A stretch of DNA of 64,000 bases from Hydractinia symbiolongicarpus. Lineage: Eukaryota > Cnidaria > Hydrozoa > Anthoathecata > Hydractiniidae. The translations under genes were made by a program, and so were the position numbers. Location: assembly GCF_029227915.1 (NCBI RefSeq), contig NC_079876.1, positions 35,755,828 through 35,819,827 of the forward strand. The letters are read 5' to 3'. Positions 11,801 to 22,466 of this stretch are shown one piece after another (within the stretch, counting starts at the first letter, position 1; the number at the start of each line of letters is the position of its first letter). The notes under the pieces were generated by a model. The model had not been told where the DNA came from and did no database searches. It worked only from the letters and a program-made list of their open reading frames with translations.

Positions 11801-14800
11801 TCAGAAATATGTCATATGAGAAAAAAAGTGTAATGTATACATGGGAAATTAAAGAAGGGTTATTAACAGTTTGAACAACCAGTATTTCGTAGACATTTTC
11901 ACACATTCCTAACTCTTTAAACATGCCACACAAAGCCATGTACCGTAATGCTTCGAACAAATGTCTCCCTTCTATTAACCCCCCCCCCCCCCACGAATAG
12001 ACGCCCCTCCTTTTCATTCATTTTTTTTAAATAAATGCTCCCCTCGAATAGACGGCCCTTATGCGAGGCGATGGTAAAAGTATACTTACTTACTTACTTT
12101 TTCCATAAATCTTAGGTTTAAGGTTGGAAATTTAGTTTTTTGCTTTTGAAGTTCATTCTTCAAAACATGTGAATATCTTTTATTTTTTGTTGTGAAGATA
12201 TATACTATAGGTATCCTTAAAAACTGCAAAAGAGACGAAGTGTAAAAAATTTAATAAACGCCCCCTCTTTTAAACGCCCCCCTTGAATAGAAGCCCCCCC
12301 CCCCCAAAAATGTCAAAAAATTTAATAAACGCCCTGGGCGTTTATTCGAAGCATTACCGTAGACAATTTCTGTGCGGTCTAGTACGCAGTGTTTGATATT
12401 GAACAAATCAGTAATAAACAAACCTTTTTGTTTTGTTTTAGAAAATGCTTATCATGAAGGACGAAAAAGAATTTGTTGACACAAAGCTGTCAGACGTGGA
12501 ACTAAAGTTTAAAAATCTTTCACATGAGTACCGCACGCGTTTGCACCAATATATCTCTGATTTAAAAGTAAGTTGATTGAACTCGTGTAAACATAAATTT
12601 TTGCTTCATAGCTACGAACGTCACTCACATTAACAGCGAAAACAAAAAGACATCTAAGATAAAAAGTTGTTTAACACTTGTGCCAATACAAGCTTGTGTC
12701 AATCTTGTGTCAGTATAAGCTTGTGTCAAGGTTGTGCCTTCTTATCTTGCAAGTATGGTGTCATTTCATAGCAAATCCAGACAAATTTTCGTTTGTTGAA
12801 TCAACCTTTTTGGTTAAAGTGCCTAGCAGATGTTCGAAATAAATGTGTCTAAAATGCGTAAATTAGCTATGTATTTTCTTGATAAAAACCTGATTCTACT
12901 TGTTTCTAAACTGAGGAGTTACCAGTGATCTGGGAAGTATTTTTGTTTCTTAAAACTTGATTTTTAATAAGGTTTAGTTTTTTACGTATTTTCAGTTTTT
13001 CATATAATTTTAGTTTTTCAGGTATTTTTAGTTTTTGACGTATTTTTAGTTTTTGACGTATTTTTATATTGGAATCGTATACAAATCCAAATCAATCATG
13101 TTATAGGCCTGAAGAAATGTCACTGTACTACTAGCTCTAGAAAGCACTACTTTTTTCCTCTCAGAATTTTGTGTCTGGTAATTCCAATGATAACACCAAT
13201 AAAGCATATATTGAATCACTCGACAATATGATAAAAGACTTACAAACAGCTTTTGACAACGAAGTAAAAACTTATTACACGAAACTGGAGGAAGAAAAGA
13301 AAACATCGCAAATGATTGTGGTGTTGCATGAAAAGTTATTGATCGCCTATAGGTGAGGATTGTCAATCTATAAAGTGTGTCTAAAGACAGTGGGTTTTCA
13401 CATAAATTTACAAGTTTTCCATGGCTCTAATTTATCACTTGTAACTAAGAACATTTCCTTGTAATGAAGCATAAATACAATGTGCGTGTTTTGTGTTGTT
13501 CTAAATTTAAATTAACAGGTGTTTTATTTTGAATTATTCAGCTAAGAAAAATCAAATAATGTAAATATCTTTTCTGTAAAATAATCGCGATATTGTTATA
13601 CCGTTTATTTTGGGAGAGAATATGCGACTATTTAAATGGTTTCCTGCCTCAAGTGTTAGTGTGTCAGGTGTGTGGCAGCGATTTTATCTAATATCTTGTG
13701 GTAATCATCAAAAAATATACACATGTAAAAAGAATATCACAGTAGCAGTAATAAGGTTACGTCATCCTGTTCTGATGTTAGTATAGGATGGTTTACAAGT
13801 TGTTGTTCCAAGAGAAGATGAGTAGTGGTAACATTTTTAGGTTGCTATTAAAAAACCAAACTGAAGACTACAACGAACAGGATGCGAGTTCATATGAAAT
13901 TTTGTTACCACCAGATGAAGAGATTCAAACGATTTATGTAAGTATTTTGATTCAGCAGGGACGGTTTATTCAGCAGGGACGGTATATTCTTATAATTTTT
14001 TATGAAATACAAGGAGATACAATAATTGGGAGTTAAACGGGAAGTTGGACTTATAGTTCTTTCCAAATTTGAGGCCTTCACCAAGGACAAGAGAATTGCA
14101 TCAATTCTATCAGAGGAAATTTAAAAATCAAGAAAAAGTATAGAAAAAAGTATAGAAAAGACCAATAGTCATAGTAAAAATGTTCAAGTACAAGACAGTA
14201 AAAATGTTTAAGTACAAGAATCGCAGAGTAGTGTCTGATTGCGAACTGTATTTACTATAGGCTACTCTCATGAGAACTATATCAGTAAGATGAGAGTCAA
14301 TAAATTCACCTCTTTTGATTTTGGTTGTTTCTTTTTTCAGACGAAGGAAAGGAATGAACTTCGAACAAAGTTGTGCATAGCAGAAGAAAAAGTGAAAGAC
14401 CTTCAAGAAAATGTAACGTTCTTTCTTGGTTGAAAGTTTAACTAGATATCAGACCAATACACCTCAGAAAATTCTATAGACAACTTTCTGCGTGACGTAG
14501 TTGTTTTGATTTCATGTTGAAAAAAATAGGCATGTGCGCACTTTTGTGTAGGTAAAAAAGCAGAACTTGCACAGGGTAAAATTGCTATTGATAAAAGTTA
14601 AAGATTTTTTCGGGTAGCATAAGATCCCAGAGGAACTGGAATTAAATTTAAACTTTATTCTTTTAATTCTTTTTAAAAAAGTTCACTAACGTTAAGCGAA
14701 TATTCCTTTTTTTTGGATAGATATCTTTAATTACTGTGGTCTGTTGTTTATATTTTTCACCTACAGAAATGCTTGCGCATGTGCAATAAAATTGCAAACT

Positions 14801-16169
14801 TTTTATAACTTTTGTAAACATTGGCAAGTCATCTATTGCGTTTTCTCCACTGCGTAAAAATTTAACGAAATTTCAGCATGGTCCGCGTGTTTATTTGTCA
14901 TTAGTGGCAAACCAACATGTCCACATAAAGATAATGATATACAAAAAAAGAAAAGAACAATCATTGTTCTTATTTAAAGATATTGCTTTGTGTTCACGTT
15001 TTTAGTTTGTTTTGTGGTTCCTGTAGACTAAGAGAGCATTTTTTTTTAGTTGAGTGTGTTAAAGCAACATATCAAGGAGCAAGAACTGAATGGAAGTTTC
15101 GGTGAAAGGTATATTTACACACTATAAACACATTTTTAGCATATTTTAGTGTATCTTTCATATCTTATGATATGCACCTATGTTGATAAGACAAGTTTTT
15201 TTGTTTATCTGTTTCTTTTCCTTGGATTCCATTTGTATTACAAGATTATTCAATTTGTAGCTTTGGACACACTTACTGCGTTCAATGGTTATAAAATTTC
15301 AAATAAAAATTATGGATTGTTGTATGAATTTTTTTATTTTTAAATTCATGTGACCACCCTGTTCACACGTGTTTCCTTGAAATAATATAAATGTTATAAT
15401 TGTTGTATTCATGTAATTTATCAACAAATTTTTGTCATAGCAACGTGGGTGACATTTGGAATGGTGTGCGAAAAAAAGTACGAGACTTTACTACCACAGT
15501 TCAGGTAAGCAAGGCTAAACTTTTTTGACATAAATTTCTAATAAGTAGAGATAAAATGAATGTGGATATGTCAACAATTAAGACAATTTGATTGTCTAGA
15601 ATAAAGTTTCTGCTAATCAAATGTAGAATTAATGTTACAGTCAATTTATTTTATTATTCGTTCTGAACAAAATACTTTGCGTAATAGAGAGGAGCATATA
15701 AATTCAGCACACAAGTTTTTTATTTGTTTTAGCATAACTTGGAGAAAGAGAGAGCTGAACTTCTGACTAGATGTCATCTGGCTGAACAACAGCTAGAAAC
15801 GTATCAAGAAATGATGGAAGAAAATCACAAAAGGTGGGACAAAATGTTCAAATTTATATTTCTAGTCTTTGTAAACGCAATTGTATTAATTTCTTCGTTC
15901 AAATTAGACGTTGTTTTCAAAATCAGCTGTACTACATCCTTCTTTTAACGCCGACATATATTTTCGTCCTCTCTTGTTTAGGGTTTATATACTTTGGTTT
16001 TTCACGTAGATATCAGATTGAAATCAGTCATTTGCAACATCTATTAAGCGAGCGACAACACGAAAGATATGTTCAAAACAATCTGTTGGCTATAGAGGAC
16101 GGCAACGGAGGAGTGCTACCTCCTATTCACCCAAGCAACTTCAGATATAATCAGTATAGTAAAAGGTGA
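5816..16169 (+). CDS. CCDC78: CCDC78-like protein: degenerate kinesin motor, DUF4472-type segment, long coiled coil
   Basis: I join 20 exons in frame (about 930 aa): 5816-6344, 6532-6713, 6923-7077, 7195-7366, 7685-7942, 8171-8257, 8529-8708, 10589-10690, 10988-11044, 11219-11251, 11370-11461, 11659-11737, 12442-12567, 13165-13352, 13841-13937 (or from 13787), 14341-14412, 15050-15108, 15441-15504, 15733-15833, 16010-16169. Residues 1-345 follow the kinesin motor layout: IQGFCRI start, YTFNKVF, GYNTLFLFLG at the P-loop, ILIRVIEVQQDNIKDLL, a switch-I-like KDSTTSN, and a MIGGNCITNFMLLMEP strand. The Walker-A GKT and SSRSH are lost. EEKLKMSKEAIEL followed by FELKNKLL is the DUF4472 signature of CCDC78 as I recall it. 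The remainder is coiled coil with a proline-bearing tail. Vertebrate CCDC78 acts at deuterosomes in centriole amplification. The family is inferred from motifs, not from a search. Confidence 0.78.
8709..10588 (+). other. Large intron of the CCDC78-like gene
   Basis: This 1.9-kb intron separates exons 7 and 8. Apart from the tRNA-like SINE near 10.3 kb I see no gene or clear repeat in it. Confidence 0.4.
10308..10500 (+). mobile_element. tRNA-derived SINE candidate
   Basis: The left end reads GTCGCCTAGTGGTTATGAAG, which has the form of a tRNA-like A box (TGGCCTAGTGGTTA). It continues with GTTTGCTTCGTAATG, as in the anticodon arm of many animal tRNA-SINEs. The region where a B box is expected (GGTTCGAnTCC) is present only as the degraded GGTGCTTCATGAC. 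A body of more CG-rich sequence follows and then AT-rich intron DNA. No target duplication or 3' tail could be fixed. It sits in the sense orientation in the intron. Confidence 0.4.
11941..12361. mobile_element. Tc1/mariner-type MITE with TA target duplication
   Basis: The ends are near-perfect inverted repeats: TACCGTAATGCTTCGAA on the left and, on the reverse strand, TACGGTAATGCTTCGAA on the right. Both begin with TA, the expected mariner target duplication. The interior holds several AATAGACGCCCC/AATAAACGCCCC units in both orientations and C-homopolymer runs. There is no transposase ORF. It lies in the intron between 11737 and 12442 of the CCDC78-like gene. Confidence 0.75.
12962..13066 (+). 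repeat. Short tandem repeat, units of GTATTTTTAGTTTTTGAC type
   Basis: Several imperfect copies of an approximately 18-bp AT-rich unit (TTTTTAGTTTTTGACGTA) run head to tail just upstream of the 13165 exon of the CCDC78-like gene. They may form part of an extended pyrimidine-rich tract before that acceptor. Confidence 0.6.
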
Positions 16170-16641
16170 CAGCGAACTGTCGCTATAAAAAGACCTTTGA
16201 AGAAGTAGCTAATATCAGTTTGATGTAACAGGAGTCTTCAGTGTTTTCTTAACTACCGTTTTCTGTGAGACGAATATCTAAAATGTCGTGCAGAATTTAT
16301 AAAGTCAGTTTCTAAAATTGATTCCATATTTATATTGTTTCTGCTTTATTTGGGATTTTTGTTAATAAGACATAGGTAGTATATTTATTGTATGTTATAT
16401 GTAAATACATTAGAGATATATATTTTTAGAAATATAATTTTTTATAATGAAGAGTTAATATAGTTTTAAAATGTATTGGAAATTTTTATCTATTATTATA
16501 CATTAAAAGGTTTTTATATTTCTTTTGTGTTTCCAGTTGATAATAACTCTCTTTTCTCATAATGTAGTGTCTCAGTTGATTTGTCATATTTATTTTTCTA
16601 CTTTCCAAAGTTTTGTTTTACAGAAGAAACAACGTTTGAAA

Positions 16642-16647
16642 AATAAA
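16642..16647 (+). terminator. Candidate poly(A) signal of the CCDC78-like gene
   Basis: AATAAA about 470 nt past the stop codon and just before the cyclin Q gene, in a T-rich 3' flank. An ATTAAA near 16502 is an alternative. Confidence 0.4.
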
Positions 16648-16702
16648 TTAGTATTATAATTTCTTTTCTTTTTTTGTTTAGCAAAAAACACTTACATATA
16701 CA

Positions 16703-18460
16703 ATGAAGGAATATTTAGCTGAACATGGCGATGTTATCAAATTTATACTCAATGCTAGTGCTTGTTTGCATCTCAGTGCTGTACCACGAACGAGTGCGTG
16801 CATATTGTACCATAAAGTGATCAAACAGAAGAAAGAGCGAAGAGAGAATGATCTCGACAAATATGTAAACTTTCTACTTCTTCTATAAACATAACAATGT
16901 AAGCATAACGGCGCGCAAAAAAACTAAACTTTAGCTTGCTTAATGGCACGCAAAAAAGCTATAAATATTATTGGTTTATTGGCGCGCATAACTGTTAAAA
17001 ATTATGCTGGCTTAATGGCGCGCATAACAGCTAAAAATTTCGTTGGCTTAATGGCGCGCATAACAGCTTAAAAATGTTTGTGTGAATTAACGCTTATAAT
17101 TAGCCGGGTTTTGCATTTTTTTATTTTGTTTTAAAACTGTTCCACAATACTTACAGGTTGTTAATGTCAGCGAGTCTCTGAAACTTTTGTTGTGTTTTAA
17201 ACTGTCTTTAAAATGTGTAAGTATTTAGCGAGAAATCTCCTTTCTAGCTTATCGCTGCTACATGTTTGTATATAGCCGCCAAACTTGAAGAAGAACCCCA
17301 AAAGGTTCGTGATGTCGTAAATGTTTGTTACCGGTGAGTTATTTATGGACAGTTTGTTTTATATGTTACGGTGTTACCATTTAAGTTTATGTTACCAGTT
17401 TTTCAGTCCACTTCTTATCCGACGTTTGACAAAGTTATGTAAAAGAACTCGATAACTCGTTTGTTTTTTGTTTTACTTTTTCTAGCCTTAGACTTCCTAC
17501 GACAATGAATTAGACATAGCTATCAATAAATTAGACATTTCTCGAAATATTCTGGATAGACTTTCGCGAAAAGAAAATTCACAATGTTAACATGTTAAAA
17601 GAATATAAATAAAGAGAGTAGTTTCTTTTTTAGCCTTACTCATCCTGACAAAGAACCCTTGGAAATAGGCAAGTCATATTGGAATCTTCGAGACAGTATC
17701 ACAACATGCGAACTTATATTGATGAGATTGTTTCAATTCAACCTCTGCTTTGAAACACCTCATAAGGTAAGCGTACAGGCTTCATCGCATTACGTAGTGT
17801 ACTTTGTGGCGGTTACCACTGGATGATATTTCTGGCCATAATTCTTCTTTAGTTTCACTTCTTAAGTAAAACCACAAGACCATTTTTTTTCCCGACTTGA
17901 AGAAATATTAATATTCCAAACGTTTTTGCTGTGGAACTCTCTAACCTCTAGCAATAGTTATCGAGTCGATTTATCAAAACCTATGTTAGCAATATAAACC
18001 CTAATATTTTTAGTACCTTCTTCATTTCATAAAGTTACTTCGGGATTGGAGCGATGACATTCAGCGTTGGAAAAAAGTTAATGTTTCACAAATCTGCTGG
18101 AATCTTTTAAATGACTCATGCCGTCTTCCTCTGATTGCAGAATGTCGTCCGGAGTTTGTAGCTACTGTTATAATTTTCATCTCGCTGAAAACTACCTTGC
18201 TCGATGTACAGGAAAGCGAAGAAGGAAAACACTGGTATGAGGTATGGTTAATCAAGCAGTTATTAAGATTTCTAAATCAGATTTCAATATTTTGTCATTT
18301 TTCATGAAATTTTAATTCTACCCGTATTTAAAAACCTGACTGCTTAGGTACACTGGCAAATGACTTTTGTATTTACTCTCCTTTGTAGGTATTTTCTCCT
18401 GGCACCACTAGTGAACAGTTGGAGCGTATTTCCTGTCAAATACTGGAGATGTATGAATAA
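16703..18460 (+). CDS. CCNQ: Cyclin Q (FAM58-type cyclin)
   Basis: Five exons join cleanly: 16703-16864, 17248-17333, 17634-17766, 18014-18241, 18389-18460 (stop TAA), giving 226 aa against about 248 in human. Cyclin Q is the activating partner of CDK10 (family knowledge). Recognisable blocks are VPRTSACILYHKVIK; LIAATCLYIAAKLEEEPQ and KVRDVVNVCYR of the first cyclin box; LRDSITTCELILMRLFQF with PHKYLLHF; and the C-terminal HWYEVFSPGTTSEQLERIS. The N terminus is shorter than in vertebrates, which carry a low-complexity extension there. A strong acceptor-like tract ends at 16681, 21 nt before the ATG, pointing to a 5' UTR exon or a trans-spliced leader. The gene starts only 534 nt after the CCDC78-like stop, on the same strand. 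Confidence 0.93.
16895..17075 (+). repeat. 36-bp tandem repeat, five copies, in cyclin Q intron 1
   Basis: Five head-to-tail units share the core TAATGGCGCGCATAACAGCT. The GGC(G/A)CGCA cores start near 16910, 16945, 16981, 17017 and 17053, a 35-36-bp period. The right-hand copies are the most alike. The unit combines a GC-rich palindrome with an AT-rich arm. Confidence 0.8.
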
Positions 18461-18675
18461 TCAGTTGCTACAACGAAGGAGAGCTTACAGTGTATCCGAC
18501 GTAAGGAAGAAAACGAAACATTACGCGGTTGTTGTACCAAAGTTCAAATCCAAAAGATGACAGACATTGAGAAAGACAAGGATTATATTCGTACAAGTAT
18601 ACTTCAGGTTCCTCTACGCACCTAGTCTACCATTTCTATAAATTACATATTCATTACGTCATCACAACTTTATTC

Positions 18676-18681
18676 AATAAA
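18676..18681 (+). terminator. Candidate poly(A) signal of cyclin Q
   Basis: AATAAA about 215 nt after the cyclin Q stop codon. Confidence 0.45.
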
Positions 18682-19415
18682 TATTCTTCCTGCTAATAAC
18701 TATGTGGACTCTCCTCCACTTGTTTAAATTATCAGTAATTTCATTATTTAAACTTGAAAAATGAAATCAACAAGTGGGAAGAGCGGCATAGTGATTTGGT
18801 GTCATACGCTTTATTAAACTTTACCACAGTTTAAAACATTGTATGTATTCATTCTTTAGGTATCAAGTAATGAGATTACTTTCTACTCCTTTTAATCTCA
18901 TTAAAAATTTTCATTCCGCGGTTTTTCTTGTATTACTACAACACTCCTTCGTAGATTTTCTTTCAGAAAGAACTTTGTTTTAATCAACGTAGGAGTAAAA
19001 TACAAATGCTGTAATCTATCTAAAGTCGTGTGATGATGTAATTATTAGTGAACGAGACACAAGACGCTTGTTACACGAAATACTGTTGATACTGGTGATT
19101 ATGGAGAGGATTAAAATTTAATATACACATACATATTATTCCTTAGAAGTTTGACACTTTATTTTGATCTGTGTTTGTTTTTGAATTAATGAATCGACTT
19201 CCATTTTTACGAGATTGAAATGACTTTTTACTTTGAGTTATAAACATTGTTCAGCTATGATATTTTACTCTTTTTTTTCCATAATTTTATTTCCGTTTTA
19301 ATGTGTTGAGGTTTAATAACAACATTATGACGTCAGATAATGTGTGCTACATCGATACATGAATACGAAAAGGTTATTCTTAGGAGGTCGATATTTCTTA
19401 CTTTTGTTTTGTTTT
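18682..19415. other. Intergenic, no gene seen
   Basis: AT-rich spacer. It contains one perfect CRE-type octamer TGACGTCA near 19328 but no exon that I can support. Confidence 0.35.
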
Positions 19416-19625
19416 GTCGTCGTCGTCGATGTTGTTGTTGTCGTCGTTGTTGTTGTTGTCGTCGTCGTTGTTGTTGTCGTTGTCGTTGTTTTTGTCGTCG
19501 TTGTTGCTGTGGTCGTCGTTGCTGTGGTCGTCGTTGTTGTTGTCGTCGTTGTTGCTGTGGTCGTCGTCGTTGTCGTCGTCGTTGTTGTCGTCGTAGTTGT
19601 CGTTGTTATTGTCGTCGTTGTTGTT
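19416..19625 (+). repeat. GTC/GTT trinucleotide tract
   Basis: About 210 bp of interspersed GTC and GTT triplets with rare GCT and GGT interruptions. Long open frames across it encode only low-complexity valine, serine/leucine or arginine/cysteine runs. These are artefacts of the three-base period. Confidence 0.95.
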
Positions 19626-20368
19626 TTTGTTTTCTTTTGTAAAACCAGGGAGTTAACTTTTATATCATTTAGAGTCTTTTATTTAATTTACCAATCTCAT
19701 ATTAATTTTCGGTTCGTGACGTTTTGATATTATTCTTATACACGTTTTTTCTGACAACATTTACTTGAACTCCTACCGTCATTTTAGAGTTTCTTATTGG
19801 AATAAACTTAGTGGGGGTAATTAAAACTATCTAATTATTCTTTTACAGATAATTAAGTTAAATGAAATCTTCCTTCAATCCGTCATCAGAATTAGTTTTT
19901 TTACTCAAGTTTCCTCCCTTTAATCGTTTACTTTTTGGTATCGTGTTTTTTTTTGTAAAAAAATAATTTTGTTTCATTTTGTGTTTTACCTCCTTCGCCT
20001 CCCCTTTTTGCATCCTTTTTGCATGCCATGTATTATGCGTTTGTTTACTTATAGGTAAAAAAAAATAACAATATAAATAATCGATGTGAATCGTCAAAGA
20101 AGTTTCATTTAAACGTCTAATACAATCCGTCAACTGCACCATGTATAAGTCTGAATTAAATTAAACAGTGAAGTCGTCGTCCGTTCAACGCTGATTTGAT
20201 AACGTCCAGCAAGAATCGACGTTGGTGTTGTTAAAAACATTTCACGAATTGGCATCATATTGCTACGTTTGGATCCGTTTGTATTTTTAAAACGTGTTGG
20301 ACGTCTGACGACATAAACTCCATTAGAATTTATTCGGCACAAACATAGTTAACGTCAAACAGTCTAAG
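19626..20368. other. 5' flank of the membrane-protein gene
   Basis: Spacer upstream of the ORF starting at 20369. The segment 20160-20345 is richer in CG dinucleotides. An antisense open stretch there has no ATG and is not claimed as a gene. Confidence 0.35.
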
Positions 20369-20944
20369 ATGTCGACGTTGTTCTTAGTGTTGTATATATT
20401 CATCGCACTTGTTGTTTTATTGTGTGTTGTTTCATTTGTGATGTATATGTGTCATTTATGCGGTGGAGTTTTTGACACAGTCAAACTTCCTAGGATACCG
20501 TTTCTCCAAAAAAGAATTGTATATGCACCCGATGATGAGCGACCTTTAAACGAAGTAAGACAAACTAGTGAACCAATTACGAGATATGAGCAGGTGGAAT
20601 TAACCACAGTGCAGCAGCGGGTGCAGAATTACCAGCACGAACATACATCTCAACCTGCTGGAACGGTGAAGCTGTCTCAACCGGTCAAACCGCTGGTACA
20701 TTCTCAACCTTCTTCCAAGCGTAACTCGTTGGTAAAACCAAAAGACGCTCCACCGCCACCGCCTGCAGCCACTGGAACCACACGACCGCTGTCTCAGGGA
20801 AGTCTAAGCGGTAGTAGACCTGGTTCTTTTGTACTAAAACCGAAAAAAGCACCCCCGCCGCCGCCACCCACGGCTGTTGTGAAGCCGCACCAAGTGGAGG
20901 TAGTATATGATACTCCAGAGGTTGGAACTTATTTAAGAGACTAA
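20369..20944 (+). CDS. Single-pass membrane protein with polyproline motifs, unknown family
   Basis: A complete 191-aa single-exon ORF begins at an ATG. Residues 3-27 are a strongly hydrophobic segment (TLFLVLYIFIALVVLLCVVS core), ending in a short Cys-containing stretch (MYMCHLCGG). This fits a signal anchor or type III membrane protein with a cytoplasmic tail. The tail (about 30-191) is hydrophilic. It repeats a KPKDAPPPPP / KPKKAPPPPPP motif at about 129 and 162, separated by a Ser/Gly-rich linker, and has tyrosines in YDTPEVGTYLRD at the C terminus. The polyproline runs are typical ligands of SH3, WW or EVH1 domains (general knowledge). I recognise no family. Codon use with CG-containing codons and the CG-richer surroundings suggest a real gene. 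AATAAA lies at 21147. Confidence 0.7.
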   Translation: MSTLFLVLYIFIALVVLLCVVSFVMYMCHLCGGVFDTVKLPRIPFLQKRIVYAPDDERPLNEVRQTSEPITRYEQVELTTVQQRVQNYQHEHTSQPAGTVKLSQPVKPLVHSQPSSKRNSLVKPKDAPPPPPAATGTTRPLSQGSLSGSRPGSFVLKPKKAPPPPPPTAVVKPHQVEVVYDTPEVGTYLRD

Positions 20945-22249
20945 AAAATCTATTAGATCGTTTTGATGGATTATTTCATGAGGAGTTCAAAAGCATCCAA
21001 ATGTTTATGCTTACTTATTCAGACAGAGATTTGGTAAATACATAATGGTTTACCTCGTATAGGCGAGAACATGCATTAATGCGGACAAAGAAGGCTATAA
21101 AAAATGGTGAAGAGTGAAGCCATGCAAAAAGGTTTTTACTGTTACAAATAAACAATATTGAGTGTTAAAATCCGCTCAAATCTGTTAATGGTTGAAGTTC
21201 GGCAAAATACTTATAATAAAGATATCTAATCTGCTGCGATATTAAAACATCGTTTCATATTGCATTTTTTTGCTCCCGTTTATTTATCTTTGAAAAGAAT
21301 CGAATATTTATATTGTAACGGAAAATGATCTTTTCTATAGTGTGATTTAGAGAGATTTTTTGACGTCCTGTTCTTTAAATAGCATTTTTTTAAAGACCAG
21401 ATTCCTTCATTGAAGTTTACCTCCCGTGAAAAATTAAAATGTTGAGCTCATATGGAAGTTCTTTGAAAGTTGTCTAAATCTTTAGTGGTTCTCGAGATGT
21501 AGATCTATCGTTATCAACTAATTTTAAAATATTAAATTGTATTGGGCATAATTTAGTAACTAAATATTAAAATTACAATGTTTAAAAGACCAAACTCAAT
21601 TGCCGAAAAAAATTTTTAACCCTGTATGCCTCAGTAAAACTGTTAAATATAACACTTTCCAGCTACTTGATGATGTCCAAAATCTTCAGAATAAAAAAAA
21701 TAATAATTTTCCTAGACAACTTTCCAAGCTTTTTCATATGAAATTATTTTTGTCACTGCAGGTAAGCTTTAAAATTATTCTCTCTTTTTGCAGTTCAACT
21801 TTTGAGTTCAAATTTTTAACGTTTGTCACTCCAATTTATCTAATTCTTAAAATTTATTTATTTACTCTTTGCAGTGTAATTTTAGTTTTATCCAAAAAAC
21901 GATAACATTTTAGAGATTTTTATCAAAAAATGATCAAGGGGAAATGTCTTTTAGTTTGCAAAACAGTGTCCTCCACCAAATCGTTCAATATGTACAACAA
22001 CTATACAAGTCTCGGTTTGTGTTGAGAACATTTATATTTGTATGTTTCATATGTTTTTCTACATAAAAGATTTTTCTTATCTATCAATGATGTTTTGGAC
22101 GAGTTTATAAGTTGCTGTAACTTTCATTGCAATGAAGTACTGTGAAATCTACCTTAAACAAATTTCATGTGCACTCGGACTTTTTTATTTCTTGCAGAAT
22201 ATTTTTGGCCGAACTACAAAACTACATTACTGGAGATATTTTAGATTTA
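20945..22249. other. 3' flank and intergenic spacer, no gene seen
   Basis: AT-rich DNA after the membrane-protein gene. AATAAA at 21147-21152 is a likely poly(A) signal. A 101-codon open stretch at 21600-21905 is AT-driven and unconvincing. Confidence 0.35.

Positions 22250-22466
<217 letters not shown>

Noticed and set aside
18360-18560. 66-codon open frame overlapping the last cyclin Q exon
   Set aside because: Wrong frame; the cyclin frame continues cleanly with VFSPGTTSEQLERIS to a stop at 18460.
19340-19727. Long overlapping open frames in three forward frames
   Set aside because: They arise from a GTC/GTT trinucleotide tract and encode only monotonous Val, Ser/Leu or Arg/Cys runs.
20130-20342. 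Antisense 70-codon frame next to the membrane-protein gene
   Set aside because: It begins at TTG with a stop just upstream, has no ATG or splice signals I trust, and overlaps the 5' flank of the sense gene.
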